The notes beneath the pieces are model-generated. The model saw only the letters and a program-made list of their open reading frames with translations. It did not search any database and was not told the DNA's origin. The position numbers and the translations under genes are program-made. From assembly GCF_025917685.1 (NCBI RefSeq), contig NZ_CP089518.1, positions 993,001 to 1,057,000 of the forward strand: 64,000 nucleotides of DNA. Reading direction: 5' to 3'. Numbering within the stretch: position 1 is the first letter of the stretch; every line of letters begins with the position of its first letter. Of this stretch, positions 34,837 through 43,484 are shown in pieces. Source of the stretch: Bacillus cereus (GTDB lineage: Bacteria; Bacillota; Bacilli; Bacillales; Bacillaceae_G).

Positions 34837-35051
34837 GACACCTCATTTATTTAAGAAATGCACGGTAAATCGGCTAAAGTTTCTGCCGTAGACACCCCAT
34901 TTTCAAGTGAAATGAATTGCAATCTTTTTTTAAAATGAAATTGTTTATTTTTTAAAACAGTATATGCTCTTTCGGAGACACCCCGTTTCGAAAATGAAAC
35001 AAATTATCTGGTTATGTGTAAATTTCATTGTCCAATTTGGACACCCCATTT
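34837..35051. repeat. Four irregularly spaced GACACCCCATTT repeats
   Basis: GACACCTCATTT, GACACCCCATTT, GACACCCCGTTT and GACACCCCATTT begin at 34837, 34891, 34977 and 35040. The first three are followed 7 nt later by AAATG, AAATG and GAAAC, making small stems with the ATTT/GTTT. Spacing (54, 86, 63) is too irregular for a CRISPR. No ORF is present. It occupies the hit-ecsA intergenic region. Confidence 0.6.
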
Positions 35052-35257
35052 CATGATGACTTCACTGTGTTGTTATACTCATCAATTGGTGGTTGCTTTT
35101 TCAATGTGTTCCTTCCTCACTAATTATGATGTCCGCTTTCGTAAAAATATATGCTAATAAATTTAAATTTTTTTTGGAGGCATCGATACTATGTAGTACA
35201 GCGCCATTTTTGGTAAGATGAATATAGAATGAATACTAATGAAGAAAGTGGTGTCGT

Positions 35258-36001
35258 ATGAGCGAGTTATTGCGTGTAGAAAATGTTACAGGAGGATATA
35301 CGAAACGACCTGTACTAAAAGATGTTTCGTTCTCTGTGAATAAAGGCGAGCTTGTCGGCTTAATCGGTTTAAATGGAGCTGGTAAAAGTACGACAATTAA
35401 ACATATCATCGGTTTAATGGAGCCGAAAAAAGGAACTGTCACAATTAACGGGAAAACAATTCGTGATGATATGACAGCGTACCGTTCTAGTTTCTCCTTC
35501 ATTCCAGAAACGCCAGTATTATATGATGAGTTAACGTTAGAAGAGCATTTGAAATTAACAGCGATGGCGTACGGTGTAGATGAAAAACAATATGAAGAAC
35601 GCGTAGGACAACTATTACAAGAGTTTCGCATGAAAAATCGTTTGAAATGGTTTCCGTCTCATTTCTCAAAAGGGATGAAACAAAAAGTAATGATTATGAG
35701 TGCATTTTTAGTTGAACCATCTCTTTACATTGTGGACGAACCTTTCGTTGGTCTTGATCCTTTAGCGATTCAATCGCTTCTTCAAATGATGGATCAAATG
35801 AAAAAGAGTGGTGCGGGTATTTTAATGAGTACACATATTTTAGCGACAGCAGAGCGCTATTGTGATTCATTCATTATTTTGCATCAAGGTGAAGTGAGAG
35901 CGATGGGAACATTATCAGAACTTCAATCCGGGTTTAATATGCCAGGTGCAACGTTAGATGATATTTACATTGCATTAACAAAGGAAGAAGATTATGAATA
36001 G
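35258..36001 (+). CDS. ecsA: ABC transporter ATP-binding protein EcsA
   Basis: A 247-residue ABC ATPase. Walker A is GLNGAGKST near residue 39, and Walker B with D-loop is YIVDEPFVGLD. The signature is atypical (HFSKGMKQK for LSGGxxQ), as in other EcsA proteins. In B. subtilis the Ecs transporter affects protein secretion, competence and intramembrane proteolysis by RasP. AGAAAGTGG precedes the ATG weakly. Its end overlaps ecsB by 8 nt. Confidence 0.92.
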   Translation: MSELLRVENVTGGYTKRPVLKDVSFSVNKGELVGLIGLNGAGKSTTIKHIIGLMEPKKGTVTINGKTIRDDMTAYRSSFSFIPETPVLYDELTLEEHLKLTAMAYGVDEKQYEERVGQLLQEFRMKNRLKWFPSHFSKGMKQKVMIMSAFLVEPSLYIVDEPFVGLDPLAIQSLLQMMDQMKKSGAGILMSTHILATAERYCDSFIILHQGEVRAMGTLSELQSGFNMPGATLDDIYIALTKEEDYE

Positions 36002-37205
36002 CACAGCGTTATGGAAAGAACGGTTTCGACACTTTCTAAAAGAAGTTCGTACATATAGTAAATACGTATTTAATGATCATTTGAAATTTATTTTCGTATT
36101 TATCATCGGTGCAGGAGCGTATTATTACCAGCAATGGTTACAAACGTTAACATCTTCGTTTCCGACAGCGCTCGTTATGGCGGTCATACTTGGCCTCGTG
36201 TTAACAGCGGGGTCAATCCAAACATTATTAAAAGAAGCGGACCTCGTTTATTTGCTGCCAGTTGAAGAAAAGTTAAAGCCTTACTTTACAAAGGCATTTC
36301 TCTTTACGTTTATGATTCAGTTATACATAATCGCAATCGTAGCGGCTGCGCTTGCCCCGTTATACTTCCAGCAAATGAAACAAACAGGAGCGGCTTACAT
36401 ATGGATTGTAATCGCGTTCGTCATTGTAAAGGCGTGGAATTTATTCGTTGCGTGGGAAAAATCATTTTTAACAGATCAAAGCGTTCAAAAAGCAGATTGG
36501 TTCATTCGTTTTATCTTAAACGGCTTATTTGTGTACTTCCTTGTAGAACGTACTTCAGTCATTTTTACCGGTGTAATTGTCTTTTTAATGGTGCTATACC
36601 TCGCTGTTATGCATCAAAAGGTGAAGGGAAAGCCGCTGAACTGGGAGTATTTAATTTCTGAAGAAGGTAAAAAAATGATGCTGCTGTACCGCATTGCGAA
36701 TATGTTCGTTGATGTACCAGCGTTAAAAGAGAGAGTATCACGCCGAAAATGGCTTGATTTCATCCTTTCGATGATCGGTGAGAAACGTACATATTTATAC
36801 TTATATACGAGAACGTTTTTAAGATCCGGTAACTATTTTGGATTATATGTGCGCCTGCTCGCTCTTGGCGGAGTTATTCTTTACTTCATACCGTTTTTAT
36901 ATGGACGATTTATCGTAAGTTTTATTTTCCTATACTTAATCGGTTATCAGCTATTAACTTTATGGAAACATCACCGCATGAAAATTTGGCTTGATTTGTA
37001 TCCAGTAAAGATAGATGAAAAGAAGAAAGATTTTCTTACTTTATTAAATGCGATTCTAATCATCGGGAGCGTAATCTTTACAGTTATATTTGCACTAGCA
37101 ACGAAAGATTTCATGATGACAGGAATTTTACTAGTCGTAAGCATATTATTTAGTATTGGTTTCGTTTATCAATACGGTGCAAAGCGTATTGAGCGTTTAA
37201 ATTGA
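35994..37205 (+). CDS. ecsB: ABC transporter permease EcsB
   Basis: A 403-residue integral membrane protein with about eight helices (for example FIFVFIIGAGAYYYQQW, ALVMAVILGLVLTAGS, MTGILLVVSILFSIGFVYQ). Length, overlap with ecsA and the following ecsC identify it as EcsB, the membrane partner of EcsA. The ribosome binding site AAGGAAG lies inside ecsA. Confidence 0.9.
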   Translation: MNSTALWKERFRHFLKEVRTYSKYVFNDHLKFIFVFIIGAGAYYYQQWLQTLTSSFPTALVMAVILGLVLTAGSIQTLLKEADLVYLLPVEEKLKPYFTKAFLFTFMIQLYIIAIVAAALAPLYFQQMKQTGAAYIWIVIAFVIVKAWNLFVAWEKSFLTDQSVQKADWFIRFILNGLFVYFLVERTSVIFTGVIVFLMVLYLAVMHQKVKGKPLNWEYLISEEGKKMMLLYRIANMFVDVPALKERVSRRKWLDFILSMIGEKRTYLYLYTRTFLRSGNYFGLYVRLLALGGVILYFIPFLYGRFIVSFIFLYLIGYQLLTLWKHHRMKIWLDLYPVKIDEKKKDFLTLLNAILIIGSVIFTVIFALATKDFMMTGILLVVSILFSIGFVYQYGAKRIERLN

Positions 37206-37218
37206 AAGGAATGAACCT

Positions 37219-37926
37219 ATGATTACATATGAAGAGAAGGTTATAAAAGAATTGGAGCAGTGGAAAGCTACATTCATGAAAGATTCTTCTATGATGACAC
37301 GGTTCTCTAAAAAAGTGCAGGTGAAAGTGCAACAACTAGTGCCCGCGAAAGTGCAAAAGGTACTAACAGAAACGATTCGGATGATGGTGCAAACAATTAG
37401 CGCTGGATCAAACTTCATAAAACCGAAGCTAAAAGAAACGAACTGGTCACTGCAAAGACGAGACGATGAAGTCCGTAAAAAAATGGATGAGTACAAAAAA
37501 GTCGCAGCGGCAGAAGGGGCAGGAACAGGAGCAGGTGGTATTCTCCTTGGCCTTGCCGATTTCCCGTTATTACTGACCATTAAAATAAAATTTTTATTTG
37601 ATGCAGCAACATTGTACGGATTTGATACGAGTAAACAAGAAGAACGCCTCTTTATTCTTCACGTTTTCCAGCTTGCTTTTTCAAGTGACGATTACCGAAA
37701 AGAAGTATGGAAAGCAATTGAAACGTGGGATACAGAAGAAGAAAATCATATGGACTGGGAAAAGTTCCAAACAGAGTACCGAGACTATATCGATTTAGCA
37801 AAAATGCTTCAACTCGTTCCAATCATCGGTGCCCCGGTTGGCGCATATGCGAATTATCAATTGTTGCAAAGACTTGGAGAAGTGACGATGAATTGTTATC
37901 GTATGCGATTGCTTAATAGAAATTAA
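37219..37926 (+). CDS. ecsC: EcsC family protein
   Basis: A 235-residue protein with the EcsC glycine-rich block AEGAGTGAGGILLGLADFPL followed by LLTIKIKFLFDAATLYGFD. It lies 13 nt after ecsB behind AAAGGAATG and is the third gene of the ecs operon. Its molecular role is unknown; in B. subtilis it is not needed for the main Ecs phenotypes. Confidence 0.88.
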   Translation: MITYEEKVIKELEQWKATFMKDSSMMTRFSKKVQVKVQQLVPAKVQKVLTETIRMMVQTISAGSNFIKPKLKETNWSLQRRDDEVRKKMDEYKKVAAAEGAGTGAGGILLGLADFPLLLTIKIKFLFDAATLYGFDTSKQEERLFILHVFQLAFSSDDYRKEVWKAIETWDTEEENHMDWEKFQTEYRDYIDLAKMLQLVPIIGAPVGAYANYQLLQRLGEVTMNCYRMRLLNRN

Positions 37927-37936
37927 TTTGCGTTAC

Positions 37937-37976
37937 AAAAAGCATCCTAAATGTGTAATTTAGGGTGCTTTTTTCT
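37937..37976 (+). terminator. Terminator of the ecs operon
   Basis: AAAGCATCCTAAA pairs with TTTAGGGTGCTTT and is followed by TTTC. Confidence 0.8.
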
Positions 37977-37990
37977 TTTCAGGAGTATCG

Positions 37991-38104
37991 CCCCATCACC
38001 GTCAAGATAAGAAAAGCAAATACCTAAAAACAAAAAAATTGACATCTCCAGGAAAAAATGTACATTTTTTTGTTTTGGGGCTTTATAAAATTCTTAAGTT
38101 AATG
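37991..38104 (+). repeat. Dispersed ~125-bp intergenic repeat, copy 2
   Basis: It contains CCCCATCACCGTCAAG, GAAAAGCAAATACC, a TACATTTTTTTGTTTTG stretch and TTATAAAATTCTTAAGTTAA, the blocks also found inverted at 22242-22368. It sits between the ecs terminator and the DUF1657 gene. Confidence 0.65.
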
Positions 38105-38221
38105 ACTGTGTGGAACTATCATTATCCCTTCTATAAAGATAACTAAAATTTGGAAATCTTGTTTTAGTAGAAAATAGCTATTCTAAATAGTGAATTCATA
38201 ATTATAAGGAGGAATTTAATT

Positions 38222-38425
38222 ATGACAGCAATTACTAAGCTTAAACAAACTATTTCTGGATTAAAAAGTGCTCAAGCATGTTTAGAAGGATTTGTTCTTG
38301 ATACTGACAATCAGCAAGCAAAACAACTGTATCAAAATGCAGCTCAGCAAACGCAGACAATTATTGATTCTTTAGAACCACGTGTTCAGGAGGTTCAACA
38401 AGATGAGCCCCAGTATAATCAATAA
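38222..38425 (+). CDS. DUF1657 family protein
   Basis: A 67-residue, cysteine-poor helical protein (MTAITKLKQTISGLKSAQA..., ending in QDEPQYNQ). The pattern is that of DUF1657, small proteins encoded with spore-related genes such as spoVA and DUF421 genes in bacilli. Here it stands alone. ATAAGGAGGAATT lies before the ATG. Expression in the forespore is plausible, but no clear SigG promoter was found. Confidence 0.78.
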   Translation: MTAITKLKQTISGLKSAQACLEGFVLDTDNQQAKQLYQNAAQQTQTIIDSLEPRVQEVQQDEPQYNQ

Positions 38426-38500
38426 AGTGCAGTAACCCTCAGATTTTTTGCAGAGGTCTTATCATAGTTGGATTTATATATCTGGGGTTCTGACGTATAC

Positions 38501-38541
38501 CCATCAAGCTAAGCTTATATAGGTTTAATTTCACGCGAGAT
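38501..38541 (+). repeat. Dispersed CCATCAAG-type repeat, copy 2
   Basis: CCATCAAGCTAAGCTTATAT followed by AGGTTTAATTTCACGCGAG is the partner of the copy at 10317-10362. It lies upstream of the permease gene. GATATTTTCCCGTGGGGAAT nearby contains a short inverted repeat of its own. Confidence 0.6.
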
Positions 38542-38737
38542 TTTTTCTTTTTTTGGTATTTCTGGCGCATGGAAAGTATGCAAGTATTCATAATTTATGC
38601 AGAAACGGATATTTTCCCGTGGGGAATTTATCCGTTTTTTTGGCTGTATAACATGAGAAAATAATGATTTTCCCATAAGGTAACAAAATGGAACAAAAAT
38701 TGCATAGATAAGTTGCAAAGATGAAGGGGGTTGAAAA

Positions 38738-40105
38738 GTGAAAGATGACATTCAGTTAAAGCGTTCGTTGACTTTTTTTCAACTTGTATTGCTAGGTTTA
38801 GCCTATATGGCACCATTAACGGTATTTACTACGTTTGGCGTAGTGGAATCTTTATCAAAAGGAGTGATACCAACAGCCTATATACTTGCGCTATGTGCGA
38901 TGTTATTTACAGCATATAGTTATGGACAAATGACAAAAGCGTATCCAATTTCGGGATCAGCTTATACGTATACACAAAAGTCATTAAATCCAGGATTAGG
39001 TTTCATGGTTGGTTGGGTAATTTTAATGGATTATTTGTTTATCCCCATGATTAACTTCCTCATTATTTCACTCTATTTATCGGAATATCTGCCTTCTATT
39101 CCTTCTAGTATATGGATTATTGCGATGATTATAATTGTGACAGTAATTAATGTTGTAGGGACAAAAGTAACGATTACAATGAATATGATTTTTTTAGGGT
39201 TCCAATATATCGTATTGATAGTTTTTTGTGCTCTATGTATTAATTCACTTCTTAATGGAGTAGGAGAGGGAACATTATTTTCATTAAGACCGTTTATGAA
39301 TCCAGATTCTTCAATAATTGCAGCATTTTCAGGGGCATCTATACTTTGTTTATCCTTTTTAGGGTTTGATGCTTTAACAACTTTTGCAGAGGAAACAATT
39401 CAACCAAAAAGAACTATTCCTAAAGCGATTTTCTTTGTCATTTGCTTTTCTGGAATGTGTTATATTATCGTCTCATATCTAGCACATCTAATACATCCAG
39501 ACTATTTGGCATATAAAAGTTTAGATACGGCAGCTGTTGAAATCGCTAGAATGATAGGCGGAAATTTATTTAATGCTTTGTTTCTTGCAGGAATGGTTGT
39601 AACTTCATTCACATCCGCTTTAGCTTCTCATGCTAGTGTTTCGCGTATTTTATATGCAATGGGGAGGGACTCTGTACTACCAAAATCATTTTTTGCCTAT
39701 ATACATCCGCGTTTTCAAACGCCTATCAAAAATATTATTTTAGTGAGTATTTTTGCTTTGGTATCACTATTTACTGACCTTGTTACAATTACATCTTTTA
39801 TTAACTTCGGTGCATTGATTGCTTTTACATTTGTGAATATTTCCGTCATCGCACATTATTTTATTAAACGGGGACAAAGGTCATTAAAATCTACGATTCT
39901 CTATTTGTTAATACCGCTAATTGGTGCATGTATAACAATTAAATTGTGGAGTGATTTAGACAAGATGTCTCTCATACTGGGAGGAATATGGACCATTATG
40001 GGTATTGTGTATCTTCTATATATAACAAAATTCTTCCGTGTTCAACCACCACAGATGAATTTTGATGAATTGCCAAAAGAAGATGGACAAGAAGTATCTA
40101 TTTAG
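38738..40105 (+). CDS. APC-family amine/amino acid permease
   Basis: A 455-residue permease with about 12 membrane helices. The N-terminal block LGLAYMAPLTVFTTFG and GSAYTYTQKSLNPGLGFMVG are the APC-superfamily substrate and cation region. FLGFDALTTFAEETIQPKRT is the conserved mid-protein motif. It looks most like putrescine/amino-acid importers of the PuuP kind. The start is GTG behind AAGGGGGTTG. It is followed after 12 nt by the amidohydrolase gene and then a carbon-nitrogen hydrolase, suggesting uptake of a polyamine-like or amide substrate. The substrate is inferred. Confidence 0.82.
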   Translation: MKDDIQLKRSLTFFQLVLLGLAYMAPLTVFTTFGVVESLSKGVIPTAYILALCAMLFTAYSYGQMTKAYPISGSAYTYTQKSLNPGLGFMVGWVILMDYLFIPMINFLIISLYLSEYLPSIPSSIWIIAMIIIVTVINVVGTKVTITMNMIFLGFQYIVLIVFCALCINSLLNGVGEGTLFSLRPFMNPDSSIIAAFSGASILCLSFLGFDALTTFAEETIQPKRTIPKAIFFVICFSGMCYIIVSYLAHLIHPDYLAYKSLDTAAVEIARMIGGNLFNALFLAGMVVTSFTSALASHASVSRILYAMGRDSVLPKSFFAYIHPRFQTPIKNIILVSIFALVSLFTDLVTITSFINFGALIAFTFVNISVIAHYFIKRGQRSLKSTILYLLIPLIGACITIKLWSDLDKMSLILGGIWTIMGIVYLLYITKFFRVQPPQMNFDELPKEDGQEVSI

Positions 40106-40117
40106 AGGGGGAGAATT

Positions 40118-41734
40118 ATGAGAAAAAAAGCGGATATGATTTTAAGTAGTCATGCTGTATTTACAGGTATAGGAGAAAAACCTATCTCGGCATCAATTAT
40201 TGTTAAGGATGAAAAGATTATTGCTCTTGTTCCGAAAGAAGATATTCATGGTTATGTAGATGCTGACACAATTGTACGTGATTTTGGAAATCAGCTTATT
40301 ATGCCTGGATTTCATGATTTCCATATTCATTTAATGTTAGGAAGTTTAGTAAGTGAGGGAGTACAGTTAATTCATGCGCGTTCAGCTAGAGAAGTTGGAA
40401 AGTTTGTAAAGGAATTTGCTGAACGAAATAAAGAGATAAACTGTGTAATTGGAAGCAGTTGGGAACAGAATTTGTGGGAAATTCATGAAGAGCCACATCG
40501 GATGATATTGGATGAGTATATTGCAGATCGACCAGTGTTTTTATACCATGCTGAATTTCATAGTGTTTGGTTAAATAGTAAAGCACTTGAAATGGCAGGG
40601 ATTAATAAAGAAACTAAGAGTCCACCATATGGAGAAATCGTTAGGGATCAAAATGGTGAGCCAACAGGAGTCTTAAAGGAAAATGCAGTCGGGTTAGTAA
40701 CTAGCGTATTGCAGTTTAACTCTAAACGAAATAGGACACTGCTTCAAAATTTTTTAATAGAAGCTGCGAAATATGGAGTAACCTCTGTGCATGATTTATT
40801 GAGGATACCAGAAATGGGCGTGGAAGAAGCGGAGTTATATGATGAATTTGAAAAGATAGGAAAATTAACAACGAGAATTCATTTTGTTGCGCCGCTAAAT
40901 GGAGATTTAAACTTAGCAAAATCCTTAAAGGAAAAATACCAATCTAGTATGGTTCAATTTTGCGGGTTTAAACAATTTATTGATGGAGTAACAACTAGTT
41001 ATACGGCATATTTACTTGAACCATATAATGAAGAAACGACAAGAGGTCATACTACATATCCACCAGAAATCATAAAAAAATGGACAGTAGCGGCTGATAA
41101 GGAGGGCTTTCGCGTAAGATTTCATGCAATAGGAGATGGAGCTGTACGTTTAGCGTTAGATGCTTTTGAAGAGGCTGAAATACAGAATGGAAAAAGAGAT
41201 GCAAGGCACGCAATTGAGCATGTCGAAATGATTCATCCCAATGATATTGAGAGGTTTCAAAAATTAGGGGTGTTGGCGTCTATCCAGCCTGAACATATTA
41301 ATCTTACAAGTCGAGAAGTATATAGAAGGTTAATTGGATCAGAAAGAATGCAATACAATTACTTGATGAAAACATTAATGGATGCAGGAACAAAGCTTGT
41401 ATTTGGCAGCGATTATCCTGTTGTTACAGTAAACCCGTTACCAGAAATTTACCGCGCTGTAACAAGGCTAGATGATGAAGGTGTGGAATGGAATTCGCAA
41501 GAGAAAATATCATTAGCGGAAGCGTTACGAGCATACACGTATACTCCTGCGTATGCCTCATTTCGCGAAAATGAACTAGGCATAATAGAAGAAGGGAAGC
41601 TAGCTGACATAGTTGTGCTAGATCGGAATTTGTTTACTGTACCGGTGGAAGAAATTAAAGATGCTAAGGTTACTTTTACAGTGGTAAATGGAAATATAGT
41701 TTTTCAGAATGAAAAAGAAAGTATAAAGAATTAA
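40118..41734 (+). CDS. YtcJ-like amidohydrolase
   Basis: A 538-residue metal-dependent amidohydrolase of the amidohydrolase_3 type. Metal motif HDFHIHL is near residue 67-73; later blocks are HAIGDGAVRLALDAFEEAE, HAIEHVEMIHPND and GSDYPVVTVNPLPEIY. The C-terminal beta segment closes the composite domain (EEGKLADIVVLDRN). Members hydrolyse amide or formyl bonds of many small compounds. AGGGGGAG precedes the ATG. It lies in the permease / carbon-nitrogen hydrolase operon. The exact substrate is unknown. Confidence 0.85.
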   Translation: MRKKADMILSSHAVFTGIGEKPISASIIVKDEKIIALVPKEDIHGYVDADTIVRDFGNQLIMPGFHDFHIHLMLGSLVSEGVQLIHARSAREVGKFVKEFAERNKEINCVIGSSWEQNLWEIHEEPHRMILDEYIADRPVFLYHAEFHSVWLNSKALEMAGINKETKSPPYGEIVRDQNGEPTGVLKENAVGLVTSVLQFNSKRNRTLLQNFLIEAAKYGVTSVHDLLRIPEMGVEEAELYDEFEKIGKLTTRIHFVAPLNGDLNLAKSLKEKYQSSMVQFCGFKQFIDGVTTSYTAYLLEPYNEETTRGHTTYPPEIIKKWTVAADKEGFRVRFHAIGDGAVRLALDAFEEAEIQNGKRDARHAIEHVEMIHPNDIERFQKLGVLASIQPEHINLTSREVYRRLIGSERMQYNYLMKTLMDAGTKLVFGSDYPVVTVNPLPEIYRAVTRLDDEGVEWNSQEKISLAEALRAYTYTPAYASFRENELGIIEEGKLADIVVLDRNLFTVPVEEIKDAKVTFTVVNGNIVFQNEKESIKN

Positions 41735-41750
41735 TGGGGGGAAGATGAGA

Positions 41751-42608
41751 ATGAGTGAAGTGACAATTGGGCTAGTTCAATTAGCGTGTAATGAGAATAT
41801 CAAGGGGAATATAGAAAGAACAATAGCAAAGGTAAAAGAATCAGCGGAAAAGGGAGCACAGATTATTTGTTTACAGGAGTTATATCATGCTGAATACTTT
41901 GCTCAAAACGTTTCGGTTCGTAATTATGAACTGGCAATTCCTTTTGAACATGAAGCATTACAAGCGATGCAAAGGTTAGCGGAAGAACTTCATGTGGTTA
42001 TAATTGTTCCTTTTTATGAATGGGTGGCACAAGGGATTTATTTTAACAGTGCAGCAGTGTTCGATGCTGACGGTAAATATTTAGGAACAACACGTAAAAA
42101 TCATATTCCAGATGGACCGAGTTACCATGAGAAATATTATTTCACACCAGGAAATACAGGGTATCCAGTATATAGTACAAAGTATGGGAAAATAGGAATC
42201 GGGATCTGCTGGGATGAATGGTTCCCTGAAGTAGCACGAATTTTGACATTAAAAGGAGCAGAAATATTATTTTATCCTTCTGCAATTGGCTCTGAACCAG
42301 ATTATCCAGAATTATCAACAAAACCAGTTTGGACAAAAGCTATTTCAGCTCATAGTATTCATAACGGTGTATTTGTAGCAGCTGTAAATCGAGTTGGGAA
42401 AGAAAAGGACATGTGTTTCTATGGAGGAAGTTTTATCAGTAATCCAATGGGGGACATTGTTTGTTCTTTAGGAGAGGAGGAAGGAATACTCATCCGAAAA
42501 ATTGATACAAAGGAAATTAATGAAGCACGTAATCTATTGCAATTTTTAAGAGATCGTCGCACGGACACATATTCGCTAATTTTAGAAAAAGAAGTTCTAA
42601 ACAGATAA
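41751..42608 (+). CDS. Carbon-nitrogen hydrolase, N-carbamoylputrescine amidase-like
   Basis: A 285-residue nitrilase-superfamily enzyme with the catalytic triad E43 (CLQELYHAEYF), K116 (RKNHIPDG) and C153 (GICWDEWFPE). SYHEKYYFTPGN after the lysine is typical of N-carbamoylputrescine amidases (AguB), which make putrescine, CO2 and ammonia. The ATG at 41751 lies 8 nt after GGGGGGA; the ATG at 41745 is too close. It is last in the operon and supports a polyamine role. Other ureido or amide substrates remain possible. Confidence 0.85.
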   Translation: MSEVTIGLVQLACNENIKGNIERTIAKVKESAEKGAQIICLQELYHAEYFAQNVSVRNYELAIPFEHEALQAMQRLAEELHVVIIVPFYEWVAQGIYFNSAAVFDADGKYLGTTRKNHIPDGPSYHEKYYFTPGNTGYPVYSTKYGKIGIGICWDEWFPEVARILTLKGAEILFYPSAIGSEPDYPELSTKPVWTKAISAHSIHNGVFVAAVNRVGKEKDMCFYGGSFISNPMGDIVCSLGEEEGILIRKIDTKEINEARNLLQFLRDRRTDTYSLILEKEVLNR

Positions 42609-42609
42609 A

Positions 42610-42637
42610 AAAGGCTCTCAAATTTGAGAGTCTTTTT
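42610..42637 (+). terminator. Terminator of the amine operon
   Basis: GGCTCTCAAA pairs with TTTGAGAGTC and is followed by TTTTTTTG. Confidence 0.85.
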
Positions 42638-42743
42638 TTGTTTCTATTCATATTTTTTATTATTTTACCAATAATATACATATGAAGTGGATTTGGTTAT
42701 AAAGTTACTTGAGCTTACTTTACTGTATTTAGGGGTGCAAAAT

Positions 42744-43469
42744 ATGAAAGTATCAATATTTATTACTTGTGTTGCAGATGTTTTTTATCCAGAAGTAGGG
42801 AAAGATGTTGTGGAAATTCTTGAAGATTTAGGGTGTGAAGTTGATTTTCCAAAAACGCAAACTTGCTGCGGACAACCTGCTTATAATAGCGGGTATGTGA
42901 AAGAAACAAAAACAGCTGCAAAACATATGATTGAAGCCTTTGCTAGTTCAGAGTATGTTGTGGCGCCATCGGGGTCTTGCGCTATGATGGTTCACGAGTT
43001 TTCTAGCTTATTTTCTGAAAGTGAAGCGGAGTGGAAGAAAAAAGCAACTGAACTCGGGAATAAAACGTATGAATTCACACAATTTCTCGTTGAAGTATTA
43101 GGGAAAGAAGATTTAGGTGCAGAGCTTCATAAAAAAGCAACGGTTCATACGTCTTGTCATATGAGCCGATTAATGGGGATTAAGGAACCGCCGCAAAAAT
43201 TATTAAAGTGTGTAAAGGGACTGGAAGTTGTTTCATTGCCGCATAATTATGATTGCTGCGGATTTGGAGGGACATTCTCGGTGAAAATGCCAGAGATCTC
43301 TGAAGAAATGGTTGAGGAAAAAGTAAAGCATATTATGGAAACCGGTGCGGAATTGTTAATTGGGATGGATTGTAGCTGCTTAATGAATATAAAAGGGCGT
43401 TTAACACGTAATGGCTACCCAATTGATGTAAAACATATTGCTCAAGTATTAAATGAAGATCGAAAATAA
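42744..43469 (+). CDS. lutA: Lactate utilization protein LutA
   Basis: A 241-residue protein with two cysteine-rich CCG domains: TQTCCGQPAYNSG with the preceding TCVAD, and HTSCHMSRLMG, YDCCGFGGTFS, MDCSCLM. These bind iron-sulfur clusters or mediate electron transfer. LutABC oxidises L-lactate to pyruvate. The ATG at 42744 follows AGGGGTG; the upstream in-frame start at 42687 lacks a ribosome binding site. lutB follows after 15 nt. Confidence 0.9.
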   Translation: MKVSIFITCVADVFYPEVGKDVVEILEDLGCEVDFPKTQTCCGQPAYNSGYVKETKTAAKHMIEAFASSEYVVAPSGSCAMMVHEFSSLFSESEAEWKKKATELGNKTYEFTQFLVEVLGKEDLGAELHKKATVHTSCHMSRLMGIKEPPQKLLKCVKGLEVVSLPHNYDCCGFGGTFSVKMPEISEEMVEEKVKHIMETGAELLIGMDCSCLMNIKGRLTRNGYPIDVKHIAQVLNEDRK

Positions 43470-43484
43470 GAGGGGGATATAGAG

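Noticed and set aside
34837..35051. Possible CRISPR array
   Set aside because: The repeats are only ~12 bp, spacing is irregular (54, 86, 63 nt), and no cas genes are present.
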